From: Chitinophaga eiseniae | GTDB taxonomy: Bacteria; Bacteroidota; Bacteroidia; Chitinophagales; Chitinophagaceae | DNA: 64,000 bases | Direction: 5' to 3' | Assembly (NCBI RefSeq): GCF_012641265.1 | Contig: NZ_JABAHZ010000007.1 | Span: 243,703 to 307,702 of the forward strand | In this document: one piece after another, positions 18,032 through 26,974 of the stretch | How positions within the stretch are numbered: position 1 is the first letter of the stretch | Layout of the letters: the number at the start of each line of letters is the position of its first letter | The notes under the pieces: generated by a model | Seen by the model: only the letters and a program-made list of their open reading frames with translations | What the model was told of the DNA's origin: nothing | Databases searched by the model: none | Position numbers and translations under genes: made by a program

Positions 18032-18109
18032 GGCCTGTTCCCCAAAACGAAAATAAGTAGTAACCACATACGTAAATACCCGGAAATCGGGACGGAGGGT
18101 TGTTAATTA

Positions 18110-18140
18110 TTTGGATAAATCCAGCTTTATGCTAATTTTG
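18110..18140 (+). promoter_or_regulatory. Bacteroidota-type promoter of the pigment operon
   Basis: TTTG at 18110-18113, a 19-base spacer, and TAATTTTG at 18133-18140 match the Bacteroidota -33/-7 consensus exactly. The first gene of the pigment cluster starts at 18182, leaving an AT-rich leader of about 35 bases. It is the best promoter match seen in or next to the cluster, consistent with a single long transcript. A small inverted repeat just upstream (18079-18091) could be the end of the previous gene or an operator. Confidence 0.7.
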
Positions 18141-18181
18141 AGCACTTTTTTACATATACAAATAATTTAATTTAAGATAAA

Positions 18182-19717
18182 ATGGTTGCAATAGGAAGTA
18201 AGGCACTGTCCCTGGAAGAAGTGTACAGGGTGCTTTTGGGTGGTGAAGAACTGACGCTGGAAGCAGCAGCACTGCAACAGGTAGAAGCCAGTTTTGTATT
18301 CCTCGAAAAATTTTCAGCAAAGAAACTGATTTATGGTATCAACACCGGTTTTGGCCCTATGGCCCAATACCGCATCAGCGATGAAGATACCTTCCAGTTG
18401 CAGTATAACCTGATTCGCAGCCATAGCTCCGGTATGGGCAAATGTATGTCGCCCCTGCATACCAAAGCGTTGATGATTGCACGTTTGAGCAGTTTTATGC
18501 AGGCGCATTCCGGCATTCATCCGGAAGTGGTACACCTGCTGAAAGACCTGATCAATAAAAATGTATACCCCTGTGTATTCGAACACGGTGGCGTAGGCGC
18601 CAGCGGCGACCTGGTACAGCTGGCGCACCTGGCCCTGGTACTGATCGGCGAAGGCGAAGTATGGTATGAAGATAAGTTTCAGCCTACGGCAGAAGTATTT
18701 GCCCGGCTGAACCTTAAACCTATCGGCATTCATGTGAGAGAAGGTTTAGCTATTATTAACGGTACCTCTGCTATGACGGGTATAGGCCTGGTAAACCTCA
18801 TTGAAGCTAAAAAGCTGCTGGGCTGGTCGGTAACCTTGTCGGCCATGATCAACGAAATAGTAGAAGCATTTGATGATCATCTCTCAGCAGAACTTAACGC
18901 GGTAAAAAAACACGAAGGACAGCAACAGATAGCCGCCAAAATGCGGGAAATCCTCAAGGGCAGCAAAATGGTACGCCATCGCCCGGATCACCTGTATAAA
19001 GAGCTGGAAGAAGAAATATTTAAAGATAAAGTACAGGAATACTATTCCCTGCGCTGCGTACCACAGATCCTGGGCCCCGTGTATGATACGCTGGCGCAGG
19101 CAGAAAAACTGGTGGTGCAGGAATTGAATTCCGTGAGCGATAACCCGGTAGTAGATCATCACCTGGAGAATGTGTTCCATGGTGGTAACTTCCATGGCGA
19201 TTATGTATCGCTGGAAATGGATAAGATCAAGATCGCTATCACCAAGTTGTCGATGCTGGCGGAAAGGCAACTGAACTACCTGATGAATGAAAAATTGAAT
19301 CACAAGTTCCCGCCGTTTATGAACCTGGGTAAACTTGGCTTCAATTTTGGAATGCAGGGCGTACAGTTTACGGCTACCTCTACAGTGGCGGAAAATCAAA
19401 CCTTGTCTTTCCCGATGTATGTACACAGTATTCCCAACAACAATGATAACCAGGATATTGTGAGCATGGGGTGCAATGCCGCCGTGATGACCAGCAAAGT
19501 GATAGATAATACCTTCCAGGTATTGGCTATCCAGGTAATGACGATGTTGCAGGCGGTAGATTATCTGCAATGCCAGGATCGCCTGGCAGGCTTCTCCCAC
19601 AAGGTGTACGAGGAAGTAAGAGCAATTTTCCCTAAATTTATTGAAGACAGCCCGCGCTACAAGGATCTTCAGAAAATCAAGGAATACCTGCTGAAAAACG
19701 TACCTGTGCAATGCTAA
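18182..19717 (+). CDS. Tyrosine ammonia-lyase starting flexirubin/aryl-polyene synthesis
   Basis: This is a 511-residue MIO-dependent aromatic amino acid lyase. Ala140-Ser141-Gly142 in GGVGASGDL forms the MIO cofactor; YGINTGFGPMAQ and LQYNLIRSHSSG line the active site, and the SIPNNNDNQD block is intact. The selectivity pair is Ser80-His81, the pattern of histidine ammonia-lyases. As I recall, the characterised tyrosine lyase of Flavobacterium johnsoniae carries the same IRSHSSG. There are no hut genes nearby, whereas carrier and ketosynthase genes follow. In Chitinophaga pinensis flexirubin synthesis begins with 4-coumarate made by such a lyase. Histidine as substrate is the main alternative. 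Confidence 0.85.
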   Translation: MVAIGSKALSLEEVYRVLLGGEELTLEAAALQQVEASFVFLEKFSAKKLIYGINTGFGPMAQYRISDEDTFQLQYNLIRSHSSGMGKCMSPLHTKALMIARLSSFMQAHSGIHPEVVHLLKDLINKNVYPCVFEHGGVGASGDLVQLAHLALVLIGEGEVWYEDKFQPTAEVFARLNLKPIGIHVREGLAIINGTSAMTGIGLVNLIEAKKLLGWSVTLSAMINEIVEAFDDHLSAELNAVKKHEGQQQIAAKMREILKGSKMVRHRPDHLYKELEEEIFKDKVQEYYSLRCVPQILGPVYDTLAQAEKLVVQELNSVSDNPVVDHHLENVFHGGNFHGDYVSLEMDKIKIAITKLSMLAERQLNYLMNEKLNHKFPPFMNLGKLGFNFGMQGVQFTATSTVAENQTLSFPMYVHSIPNNNDNQDIVSMGCNAAVMTSKVIDNTFQVLAIQVMTMLQAVDYLQCQDRLAGFSHKVYEEVRAIFPKFIEDSPRYKDLQKIKEYLLKNVPVQC

Positions 19718-19763
19718 ACAGCGATGAGGTTAACCATTATTTGAGAACCGAAATATGTAATTC

Positions 19764-20492
19764 ATGAAATGTGCATTAGTAACCGGTGGGTCGAGGGGAA
19801 TAGGCAGGGCAGTATGTACCAGATTGGCCGAAGCAGGATATCATATACTCATTAACTATAAAGGCAATGAAGCAGCGGCACAGGAAACACTGGAAGCCGT
19901 GAAAGCCAAAGGCAGCACAGGTGAGCTGTTGCAGTTCAACGTGGGCGATGCTGCCGAAGTACAACAGGTACTGGGTAGCTGGCTGGAAAATAATAAAGAA
20001 CAACAGATAGAGGTACTCGTTAATAATGCCGGCATCCGGGAAGATTCCCTGATGTTCTGGATGAACGAAGCACAATGGACCAATGTGCTGAATATCAGTT
20101 TGAATGGTTTTTATCATGTTACCAAACAGGTATTGAACCAGATGCTGCTAAAGCGTTACGGACGCATTATCAACATGGTATCATTATCTGGTATTAAAGG
20201 CCTTCCGGGTCAAACCAACTATTCTGCTGCCAAGGCGGGCGTTATTGGCGCTACCAAGGCCCTGGCACAGGAAGTGGCCAAAAGAGGCGTCACCGTCAAT
20301 GCGATCGCCCCTGGCTTTATCAAAACAGATATGACGGCGGAACTCAATGAAAAAGAGCTGGCCGCACAGGTGCCGATGAACCGTTTTGGTACACCGGAAG
20401 AAGTAGCCGAAGCGGTAGCCTTCCTGGCTTCCAAAGCGGCCGGGTATATTACCGGCGAGGTGCTGAATATCAATGGAGGATTGCACACGTAA
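19764..20492 (+). CDS. 3-oxoacyl-ACP reductase (FabG-like SDR)
   Basis: This 242-residue short-chain dehydrogenase has TGGSRGIG for NADPH binding at the N-terminus, NNAGIREDS, the catalytic Ser in MVSLSGIKG and the YxxxK motif in NYSAAKAG. The C-terminus GYITGEVLNINGG is typical of FabG. In this operon it would reduce each 3-keto intermediate on the carrier protein during polyene growth, the role assigned to ApeQ in aryl-polyene clusters. It lies 46 bases after the lyase gene. Confidence 0.9.
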   Translation: MKCALVTGGSRGIGRAVCTRLAEAGYHILINYKGNEAAAQETLEAVKAKGSTGELLQFNVGDAAEVQQVLGSWLENNKEQQIEVLVNNAGIREDSLMFWMNEAQWTNVLNISLNGFYHVTKQVLNQMLLKRYGRIINMVSLSGIKGLPGQTNYSAAKAGVIGATKALAQEVAKRGVTVNAIAPGFIKTDMTAELNEKELAAQVPMNRFGTPEEVAEAVAFLASKAAGYITGEVLNINGGLHT

Positions 20493-20569
20493 ACTGTCGC
20501 TAATAGCGGATAGTTATTAATGTTATAAATTATCGTATTGTAAGTTAGCGGAATAAATGCTATCGGCTT

Positions 20570-21796
20570 ATGAACAGAGTAGTGATAACTGGGTTGGGAA
20601 TCTACTCCTGCATCGGAAAGGATAAGCAGGAGGTGAGGGATTCATTGTATGCAGGTAAATCCGGTATCGTGCTGGATCCCGAAAGAAAAGCCTTTGGCTA
20701 TCGTTCAGGGCTCACCGGCGCTATACAGCGGCCGGAACTGAAAGGATTGCTGGACCGCCGCGCCAGGCTGATGATGCCTGAGCAGGCGGAATTTGCGTAT
20801 ATGGCTACCCGTGAGGCGCTGGCCCAGGCTAACATAACGCCCGAATACATTGATAAAACCCCGATAGGACTCTTATATGGCAACGATAGTTCTGCCAGGC
20901 CGGTAGTGGAAGCGAACGATATTATGCGGGCCAAAAAAGATACGATGCTGGTAGGTTCCGGTTCGGTGTTCCAGACCATGAATTCTACCGTGAATATGAA
21001 CCTTGCCACCATCTTTAAGCTGCGTGGCGTGAATTTCACCGTCAGCGCTGCCTGTGCCAGTGGTTCCCACGCTATTGGGCTGGGGTATATGTTTATCCGT
21101 AACGGTATGCAGGATGCGGTGATCTGTGGAGGCGCCCAGGAGGTAAATTTATACGCGATGGGCAATTTTGACGCTATCGCGGCATTTTCCACCCGGGAGG
21201 ACGATCCTACCCGTGCTTCGCGCCCATTTGACCGCGACCGCGATGGCCTGGTGCCCAGTGGTGGCGCCGCTACCGTAATCCTGGAAAGCCTGGAGTCGGC
21301 CCAACGCAGGGGAGCAACCATCTTAGGCGAAGTACTGGGATATGGTTTTTCTTCCAACGGTGGTCATATTTCCAACCCTACCGTGGACGGGCCGGTACGT
21401 TCCCTGCAAATTGCTTTACAGGACGCCGGGTTGCAACCCGGTGATATTGAATATATTAATGCACATGCCACTTCTACCGCTGCGGGCGATGCCAGCGAAG
21501 CAAAAGCGATTCATGAAGTATTTGGCGGATCAAAGCCATATGTCAGCTCCACCAAGTCTATGACCGGCCACGAATGCTGGATGGCCGGCGCCAGCGAAAT
21601 TGTGTATTCCATGCTGATGATGCAACACAACTTTATTGCGCCCAATATTAACCTGGAAAACCCCGACGACGATGCTGCCAGGTTAAATATTGTGACCCAT
21701 ACACTTGATAAAAATTTTAATATATTTTTGTCTAATTCCTTTGGCTTTGGCGGAACTAACTCTTCTCTCATTGTAAGAGGGTGGAATGGAAAATAA
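20570..21796 (+). CDS. Beta-ketoacyl-ACP synthase (FabF-like), full active site
   Basis: This 408-residue thiolase-fold ketosynthase has catalytic Cys162 (SAACASGSH), His299 (NAHATST), Lys329 and His334 (TKSMTGHE). The nucleophile-elbow partner sequence FGFGGTNSS is at the C-terminus. It should condense malonyl-ACP with the growing chain. The segment after the second His reads ECWMAGASE rather than the usual LLGAAGG, a local difference near the active site. It is a good candidate for the catalytic partner of the chain-length-factor-like protein encoded at 30353. A 90-base gap precedes the ACP gene. Confidence 0.9.
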   Translation: MNRVVITGLGIYSCIGKDKQEVRDSLYAGKSGIVLDPERKAFGYRSGLTGAIQRPELKGLLDRRARLMMPEQAEFAYMATREALAQANITPEYIDKTPIGLLYGNDSSARPVVEANDIMRAKKDTMLVGSGSVFQTMNSTVNMNLATIFKLRGVNFTVSAACASGSHAIGLGYMFIRNGMQDAVICGGAQEVNLYAMGNFDAIAAFSTREDDPTRASRPFDRDRDGLVPSGGAATVILESLESAQRRGATILGEVLGYGFSSNGGHISNPTVDGPVRSLQIALQDAGLQPGDIEYINAHATSTAAGDASEAKAIHEVFGGSKPYVSSTKSMTGHECWMAGASEIVYSMLMMQHNFIAPNINLENPDDDAARLNIVTHTLDKNFNIFLSNSFGFGGTNSSLIVRGWNGK

Positions 21797-21886
21797 ATAT
21801 CCTTAACTTTGGCCCCTGGATCAGGATCGTTAGACCAACACAAAGTAAAAATATTTTAAAACGACCTATATCTGATTTCACACAAT

Positions 21887-22144
21887 ATGGACATTAGAGA
21901 AATAGTAACTGTTACGAATAAGTTCCTGGTAGAGGAGTTTGAAGCAAACCCCGAATCAATCAGCCCGGAAGCGAATATGAAATCCACGCTGGATCTCGAC
22001 AGCCTGGACTATATCGATATGGTGGTAGTAATAGAAGATAACTTCGGATTTAAAGTAAATCCGGAAGATTTTCAGTCTATCGTTACCTTCCAGGATTTCT
22101 ACAATTATGTAGCCACTCGTGTACAACAAAAAGAACTGGTATAA
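21887..22144 (+). CDS. Acyl carrier protein
   Basis: This 85-residue acidic protein has the carrier-protein motif LDLDSLDYIDMV; Ser39 would receive 4'-phosphopantetheine from the AcpS encoded at 42085. It is one of two ACPs in the operon, in keeping with aryl-polyene systems that use two. Its stop overlaps the start of the acyltransferase gene by one base, suggesting translational coupling. Confidence 0.93.
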   Translation: MDIREIVTVTNKFLVEEFEANPESISPEANMKSTLDLDSLDYIDMVVVIEDNFGFKVNPEDFQSIVTFQDFYNYVATRVQQKELV

Positions 22145-23019
22145 TGCCATCCTGGCAAGGAAAATCAAAAGGTAGTAAGTTCGGATATAGTTGCTTTGTT
22201 TTCCTGCTTAAACATGGAGGAGTTTGGCCGGCTTATCTGTTATTGAGATTTGTAGCCTTCTACTATTTTGCATTTTCCTGGCGTTCTTCCGCACCCATTT
22301 ATCGTTATTTCCGCACCAAAGCAGGATTTGGCAGGTGGCGTTCCCTGCTCAGCCTGTACCGCAATTATTACATATTTGGCCAAACCCTCATCGACAAGGT
22401 GGTGGTAATGGCAGATATGGCCAATCAATTCACCTTTGAATTTGAGGGCGAACATTACCTGCGGGAAATGGTGGCCGGCGGTAAGGGCGGCATCCTGTTG
22501 AGTGCCCACCTGGGTAACTGGGAGGTAGCAGGCCACCTTTTCAAACGCCTGGAAACCCGTATCAATATCGTAATGTTTGATGGGGAACACCAGCGGATCA
22601 AGGAATATCTTTCCGGGGTAACGGGCGACCGGAACATGAATATTATCGTGATCAAAGACGACCTGTCACATATCTATGCCATTAACGAGGCGCTGAGTAA
22701 CCAGGAAATGGTATGTATGCATGCCGACCGCTTTTTACCAGGCAACAAAACCATTACCATCCCTTTCCTGGGGCAGGATGCCCGTTTTCCTATGGGACCT
22801 TTTTTGCTGGCAGCCACCTTCCGGGTGCCGGTATCCGTAGTATTTGCCTTCAAGGAATCTGCTACCCACTATCATTTTTATGCCACAGAGCCCCGGCAGT
22901 ATTACGGTCGCCGGAACGAAGGAGTGGCAACCGCACTACAGGAGTTTGGCCGCCAGGTGGAAGAAAAAGTGCATCGTTACCCTGTTCAGTGGTTCAATTA
23001 TTACGATTTTTGGGAATAA
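22144..23019 (+). CDS. LpxL/HtrB-like lipid acyltransferase
   Basis: This 291-residue protein has an N-terminal membrane segment (about residues 20-45) and the LABLAT-family catalytic motif SAHLGNWEVAGH, where His and Glu form the HxxxxE charge relay. A second block (MHADRFLPGNKTI) and FPMGPFLLAATF are as in lauroyl/myristoyl acyltransferases. Its place inside the operon suggests it transfers an acyl or polyene chain from ACP to a membrane lipid. It is unlikely to be the main lipid A acyltransferase, although that cannot be excluded. Confidence 0.83.
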   Translation: MPSWQGKSKGSKFGYSCFVFLLKHGGVWPAYLLLRFVAFYYFAFSWRSSAPIYRYFRTKAGFGRWRSLLSLYRNYYIFGQTLIDKVVVMADMANQFTFEFEGEHYLREMVAGGKGGILLSAHLGNWEVAGHLFKRLETRINIVMFDGEHQRIKEYLSGVTGDRNMNIIVIKDDLSHIYAINEALSNQEMVCMHADRFLPGNKTITIPFLGQDARFPMGPFLLAATFRVPVSVVFAFKESATHYHFYATEPRQYYGRRNEGVATALQEFGRQVEEKVHRYPVQWFNYYDFWE

Positions 23020-23094
23020 ACCGTGTTTATACTGTTAATAATTTCGTATAATTCTATTTATTTCGTGTTACATTTTTAATAATAACTTGTGCAG

Positions 23095-23520
23095 ATGTTT
23101 ATTCATACAGACGATATTACCGCGTATATCCCACAGCGTACACCTATTGTGATGATCAGTGGTATCCTGGAGGTAGATGGCCCGCTAACCCGCACCGGAT
23201 TGCATATTGCCCCCGATAACATTTTCGTGGAAAATGGCGTGCTCACCGCTCCCGGCCTCATGGAAAATATTGCACAAACCGCCGCCGCCCGTATTGGCTA
23301 TATCGCTAAACAACAAAATACACCCGTGCCCCTGGGCTTTATCGGCGCTGTAAAAGACCTGGAAATACTGGAATTACCGCCGGCAGGACAAATGATTGAA
23401 ACCACTACCGTAATAGGCAGCGAAGTATTTAACGCTACCATGGTAACCGGAAAAGTGATGTACGAAGGACGTGTAATGGCACAATGTGAAATGAAAATCT
23501 TCATCAATCCCCAACTATAA
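23095..23520 (+). CDS. FabZ/FabA-like dehydratase subunit lacking the catalytic histidine
   Basis: This hotdog-fold protein of about 141 residues has the FabZ-like ITAYIPQRTPIVMI start and a central helix region APGLMENIAQTAAA. Glu57 lies where FabZ has its acid residue (EAMAQ-like), but no histidine occupies the position given by GHFPxxPVxPG in active enzymes; the local sequence is FVENGVLTAPG. It therefore probably cannot dehydrate alone and may pair with the subunit encoded at 33446. ATG 23095 is chosen; an in-frame GTG is six bases upstream. Confidence 0.8.
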   Translation: MFIHTDDITAYIPQRTPIVMISGILEVDGPLTRTGLHIAPDNIFVENGVLTAPGLMENIAQTAAARIGYIAKQQNTPVPLGFIGAVKDLEILELPPAGQMIETTTVIGSEVFNATMVTGKVMYEGRVMAQCEMKIFINPQL

Positions 23521-23531
23521 TATTTAATATT

Positions 23532-24281
23532 ATGAACTGCAGAAAATTTATCGCACTCTCTGTAGCGTTTATGGGCATGCTCACCTATCATGCAAACGCG
23601 CAAAAACTGAAGAATTTCCTGGAAAACAAAGATTCTTCCTTTACCTGGCTGGGAGTAGACTTTACCCAGGCCCGCCTCATTGGTGATGCCGGCGCTAAAG
23701 TAGACCAGATTGTGGAAGCCGATTTTCCTGCCATGAACCAGGTGGTGGTAAATGAAGTGAAGAAATACCATATCCCGGACATGTTCCATCGCGAGAAATA
23801 CAATACCAGCATTACGCTCGTGAATAAACACAATGAAAGCGTGAATAAAGACGCTTTTAAATCCGACGAATCAGCCGACTTTGAACGCCTGAAACCGGAA
23901 GACATCACCAAAGTGGTAAAATCTTACGATTTCTCCAACAAACATGGTATCGGTGTGCTCTTCGTAATGGAAGGCATGAGCAAAAGCTCCAAGAGCGCTT
24001 CTATGTGGGTAACCGTGGTAGACATGGACCGCAAAAATGTGCTGATGACAGAGCGTTATGTGGGTAAAGGCCAGAAATGGAGCTTCGCCTGGCGTAACTA
24101 CTGGCTGGCTATGATCAAGGATGTGATGGACAACGTAGACGATGACTACAAAAAATTGAAAGAAAAATACGCTTCCGCCGTTGATCCGGAAGAAGAAAAA
24201 CCAGTAGCACCGGCTCCTAAAAAAGAAGCTAAAACAGGCGTAGCTGCGAAAGAAACCAAGAAACCAAAGAAGAAAGGATAA
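23532..24281 (+). CDS. Secreted conserved protein of the pigment operon, function unknown
   Basis: This 249-residue protein starts with a signal peptide ending HANAQ. A mixed alpha/beta body follows, including WLGVDFTQARLIGD, RPxD-free but conserved-looking LKPEDITKVVKSYD, and GIGVLFVMEGMSKSSKSASMWVTVVD. The last 60 residues are charged, rich in Lys, Pro and Ala. I do not recognise a named family. It sits 11 bases after the dehydratase gene and 3 bases before the thioesterase, so it belongs to the operon and probably works in the periplasm with the export proteins. Confidence 0.8.
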   Translation: MNCRKFIALSVAFMGMLTYHANAQKLKNFLENKDSSFTWLGVDFTQARLIGDAGAKVDQIVEADFPAMNQVVVNEVKKYHIPDMFHREKYNTSITLVNKHNESVNKDAFKSDESADFERLKPEDITKVVKSYDFSNKHGIGVLFVMEGMSKSSKSASMWVTVVDMDRKNVLMTERYVGKGQKWSFAWRNYWLAMIKDVMDNVDDDYKKLKEKYASAVDPEEEKPVAPAPKKEAKTGVAAKETKKPKKKG

Positions 24282-24284
24282 ATT

Positions 24285-24704
24285 ATGATACTGACCGAAT
24301 GCACCAACATACTGATACGATTTAATGAAGCAGATCCGCTGGGAATAGTATGGCACGGGCATTATGTGCGGTATTTTGAAGACGGCCGGGAAGCGTTCGG
24401 AGAAAAATACGGGTTACGTTACCTCGATATTTTTGAAAAAGGTTACACGGTTCCTGTAGTAAACATACAATGCGATTACAAACGCTCCTTGCGCTACGGC
24501 GACAGGGTAGTGGTGGAAACCAGGTTTGTGGACGACATGGCCGCAAAAATTAAATTTGAATACATTCTTACCAACCCGGCAACAGGGGAAGTAGTGGCGA
24601 AAGGATCTTCCGTACAGGTATTCCTGGACAAGGAAACTTCTTCGCTGCAATTGATTGCCCCGGCCTTTTTCCTGGAATGGAAAAAAGCGCATGGGCTGGT
24701 ATAA
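24285..24704 (+). CDS. 4-hydroxybenzoyl-CoA thioesterase-like hotdog thioesterase
   Basis: This 139-residue single hotdog domain has the 4HBT/YbgC motif NEADPLGIVWHGHYVRYFE, with Asp17 as the probable catalytic residue. It would hydrolyse a thioester, either releasing the finished polyene from its carrier or removing stalled chains, as the ApeK-type thioesterase is thought to do in aryl-polyene clusters. It is embedded with gaps of 3 and 11 bases. Confidence 0.87.
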   Translation: MILTECTNILIRFNEADPLGIVWHGHYVRYFEDGREAFGEKYGLRYLDIFEKGYTVPVVNIQCDYKRSLRYGDRVVVETRFVDDMAAKIKFEYILTNPATGEVVAKGSSVQVFLDKETSSLQLIAPAFFLEWKKAHGLV

Positions 24705-24715
24705 CCAAGGGTATT

Positions 24716-25861
24716 ATGCAACAGGTGTATGTAGTCGCGGATAATATTGTGGGGCCTTTAGGCAGTACTACCCGGGAAAACTTTGACCAGGTATTAAAAG
24801 GCAACAGTGGCATAGGACGGCAGGAAAATGCAGCCTATGCCGCTGCGCCGTTTTATGGGGCTATGATGGCCCCGGGGCAGCTGGAAGGCTATACAGCAGC
24901 TTATTCCGTAACAGGCTATACCAGGTTTGAAAAATTGCTGGTCGCCTCTATATCAGATGTACTGCAACAAACCGATATTTCCCTGGAGGATCAACGTTGC
25001 GGACTCATTATTTCTACTACCAAGGGAAATATTGAGCTGTTGGAGCAAACACCGGAAAGTGACAGACCTCCACTGGCTGATATGCAACTGTTTACCACCG
25101 CCACCAAAATAGCGGCACATTTTAAAGCCGCTAACCAACCGGTAGTGATCAGCAGTGCCTGCATATCCGGACTGGTAGCTATTTTAACAGGTAAGCGGCT
25201 GATCGAGGCTGGTCGCTATGACCATGTGGTGATAGCTGGCGCCGATGTGCTCACCCGCTTTGTATTGTCTGGCTTTCAGTCGTTCCAGGCGGTGAGTGCA
25301 GTACCTTGCAAGCCCTTTGATGCCCATCGTACCGGGGTAACTTTGGGAGAAGGCGCTGCAACGGTGTTGCTCAGCAAAGACCAGGGCCATGCGCCGTTTT
25401 CGTTGGGAGCCGGTGCTATCAGCAACGATGCCAACCATATTTCCGGCCCTTCCCGCACCGGCGAAGAGCTGGCAGCCGTGATGAAACTGGCGTTGCAGAA
25501 TAGTGGACTGCAGCCGGCGGATATCGGCTTCGTATCGGCACATGGTACCGCTACCCTGTACAACGACGAAATGGAAGCCAAAGCCCTGCACCATGCTGGC
25601 CTGGCATCCGTGCCAGTCAACAGCCTGAAAGGATACTATGGCCATACCCTCGGCGCTGCCGGGCTGATAGAAGCCATTATCAGCATGCAGGCCATGAAAA
25701 ATGGGGTGATAATACCCACCAAAGGATTTGACACTCCCGGCGTCAGTATGCCGGTAAACGTTTATAATACCCTGCAGCAGCAATCGTCCGCTCATTTCCT
25801 GAAAACAGTATCAGGATTTGGTGGGTGTAATGCCGCCATGGTCTTTAATCTTAACAGCTAA
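24716..25861 (+). CDS. Beta-ketoacyl-ACP synthase, second intact copy
   Basis: This is a ketosynthase of about 381 residues with Cys149 (SSACISG), His276 (SAHGTAT) and His310 (YYGHTLGAAG), so it retains the full Cys-His-His set. The lysine before the third motif appears as LKGYYGH. ATG 24716 starts 11 bases after the thioesterase stop; a longer reading from 24677 overlaps that gene. The protein is only distantly similar to the one at 20570 by eye, so it is probably specialised, for example for the first condensation with the coumaroyl starter. Confidence 0.88.
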   Translation: MQQVYVVADNIVGPLGSTTRENFDQVLKGNSGIGRQENAAYAAAPFYGAMMAPGQLEGYTAAYSVTGYTRFEKLLVASISDVLQQTDISLEDQRCGLIISTTKGNIELLEQTPESDRPPLADMQLFTTATKIAAHFKAANQPVVISSACISGLVAILTGKRLIEAGRYDHVVIAGADVLTRFVLSGFQSFQAVSAVPCKPFDAHRTGVTLGEGAATVLLSKDQGHAPFSLGAGAISNDANHISGPSRTGEELAAVMKLALQNSGLQPADIGFVSAHGTATLYNDEMEAKALHHAGLASVPVNSLKGYYGHTLGAAGLIEAIISMQAMKNGVIIPTKGFDTPGVSMPVNVYNTLQQQSSAHFLKTVSGFGGCNAAMVFNLNS

Positions 25862-25875
25862 ATAAAGTTATTGTC

Positions 25876-26940
25876 GTGTTTAATAAAGAAACAAAAACAG
25901 CACTGGAAGCGAAAGAAGCGGCATTACGGCTGGCATTTGCTCCGATTGCCTTTCAGGCCACCAGGGCCCTCCGTGATATGGGCATCTTAACGGCGGTAAG
26001 TAACAGTCGCTCTGCCGGTATTACCATCGAAGAAATCATGGAACAAACCGGGATGTCGCGCTACGCCGTAAGAGTGTTGCTGGAAGCAGGTTTGGGCATG
26101 GAACTCATCATCGTGAATGACAAGCGTTATACCCTTACCAAAACAGGTTACTTTATTTTACACGATCGCCTTACCCAGATCAATATGGACTTTTCACAGG
26201 ATATCTGCTACAAAGGCATGAATCACCTGCAGGAAAGTTTGAGAGAAGGTAAACCAGCCGGTTTACGTGAACTGGGGCCATGGGACACCATCTATCCGGG
26301 CCTGTCGCTGCTGCCGCAGGAAGTAGGTAAGAGCTGGTTCGACTTCGACCACTACTACTCCGACCTGGCTACTCCCGCCGCCCTGGATATTGTGTTTGAA
26401 AACAAACCCAAACGTTTGCTCGACATTGGTGGTAACACCGGCAAATGGGCGCTGGCCTGTACCGCCAAAGACCCTGAAGTGGAAGTAACCATTTTTGATT
26501 TGCCCGGACAGGCAGGACTCGCACAACAGAAAATGAAAGATGCCGGTGTAGAAAACCGGGTTCATTTTCATATTGCCAACATTCTGCACGAGGAAGTGCC
26601 CTTCCCTAAAGGCTTTGATGCCATCTGGATGAGCCAGTTCCTCGACTGTTTTTCTGAAGCTGAAATCGTATCTATCCTGAAACGTTGCCGCGAAGCGCTC
26701 AACGCCGACGGAACCATTTATATACTGGAGCCTTTCTGGAACCGCCAGCAGTTTAAATCTGCAGCATTTTGCCTGCAGCAGACATCATTGTATTTCACAG
26801 CGATGGCCAACGGCAACAGCCAGATGTACCATACAGACGACTTTTTCCAATGTATTGCAGACGCAGGACTGCGCATCGTGGAAGAAAACAACCAGATGGG
26901 CATCAATTATACATTGCTGAAATGTAAAAAAGCAGAATAA
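25876..26940 (+). CDS. SAM-dependent methyltransferase with winged-helix dimerisation domain
   Basis: This 354-residue protein has an N-terminal winged-helix region (about residues 15-90; TIEEIMEQTGMSRYAVRVLLEAGL) and a SAM-binding Rossmann domain from about residue 175 (KRLLDIGGNTGKW). DAIWMSQFLDCFSE and YILEPFWN follow. This is the plan of plant-like and polyketide O-methyltransferases. A GTG at 25876 is the start. In the pigment operon it could methylate the aryl ring or its hydroxyl; the position cannot be told from sequence. Confidence 0.86.
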   Translation: MFNKETKTALEAKEAALRLAFAPIAFQATRALRDMGILTAVSNSRSAGITIEEIMEQTGMSRYAVRVLLEAGLGMELIIVNDKRYTLTKTGYFILHDRLTQINMDFSQDICYKGMNHLQESLREGKPAGLRELGPWDTIYPGLSLLPQEVGKSWFDFDHYYSDLATPAALDIVFENKPKRLLDIGGNTGKWALACTAKDPEVEVTIFDLPGQAGLAQQKMKDAGVENRVHFHIANILHEEVPFPKGFDAIWMSQFLDCFSEAEIVSILKRCREALNADGTIYILEPFWNRQQFKSAAFCLQQTSLYFTAMANGNSQMYHTDDFFQCIADAGLRIVEENNQMGINYTLLKCKKAE

Positions 26941-26974
26941 TCATATCATCTATAACTCCCAAAATCGATCTCTT

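Noticed and set aside
18884..19711. 275-codon open frame on the minus strand inside the lyase gene
   Set aside because: It is fully antisense to a gene with all its active-site motifs and shows no recognisable domain.
18182..19717. Histidine ammonia-lyase (hutH) of histidine degradation
   Set aside because: The Ser-His pair fits, but there are no hutU, hutI or hutG genes nearby, and polyene genes follow directly. The tyrosine-lyase reading explains the whole operon.
21804..21811. Internal promoter before the first ACP (TAACTTTG)
   Set aside because: The -7 box is exact, but no TTTG lies 18-21 bases upstream, so it is left as a weak possibility.
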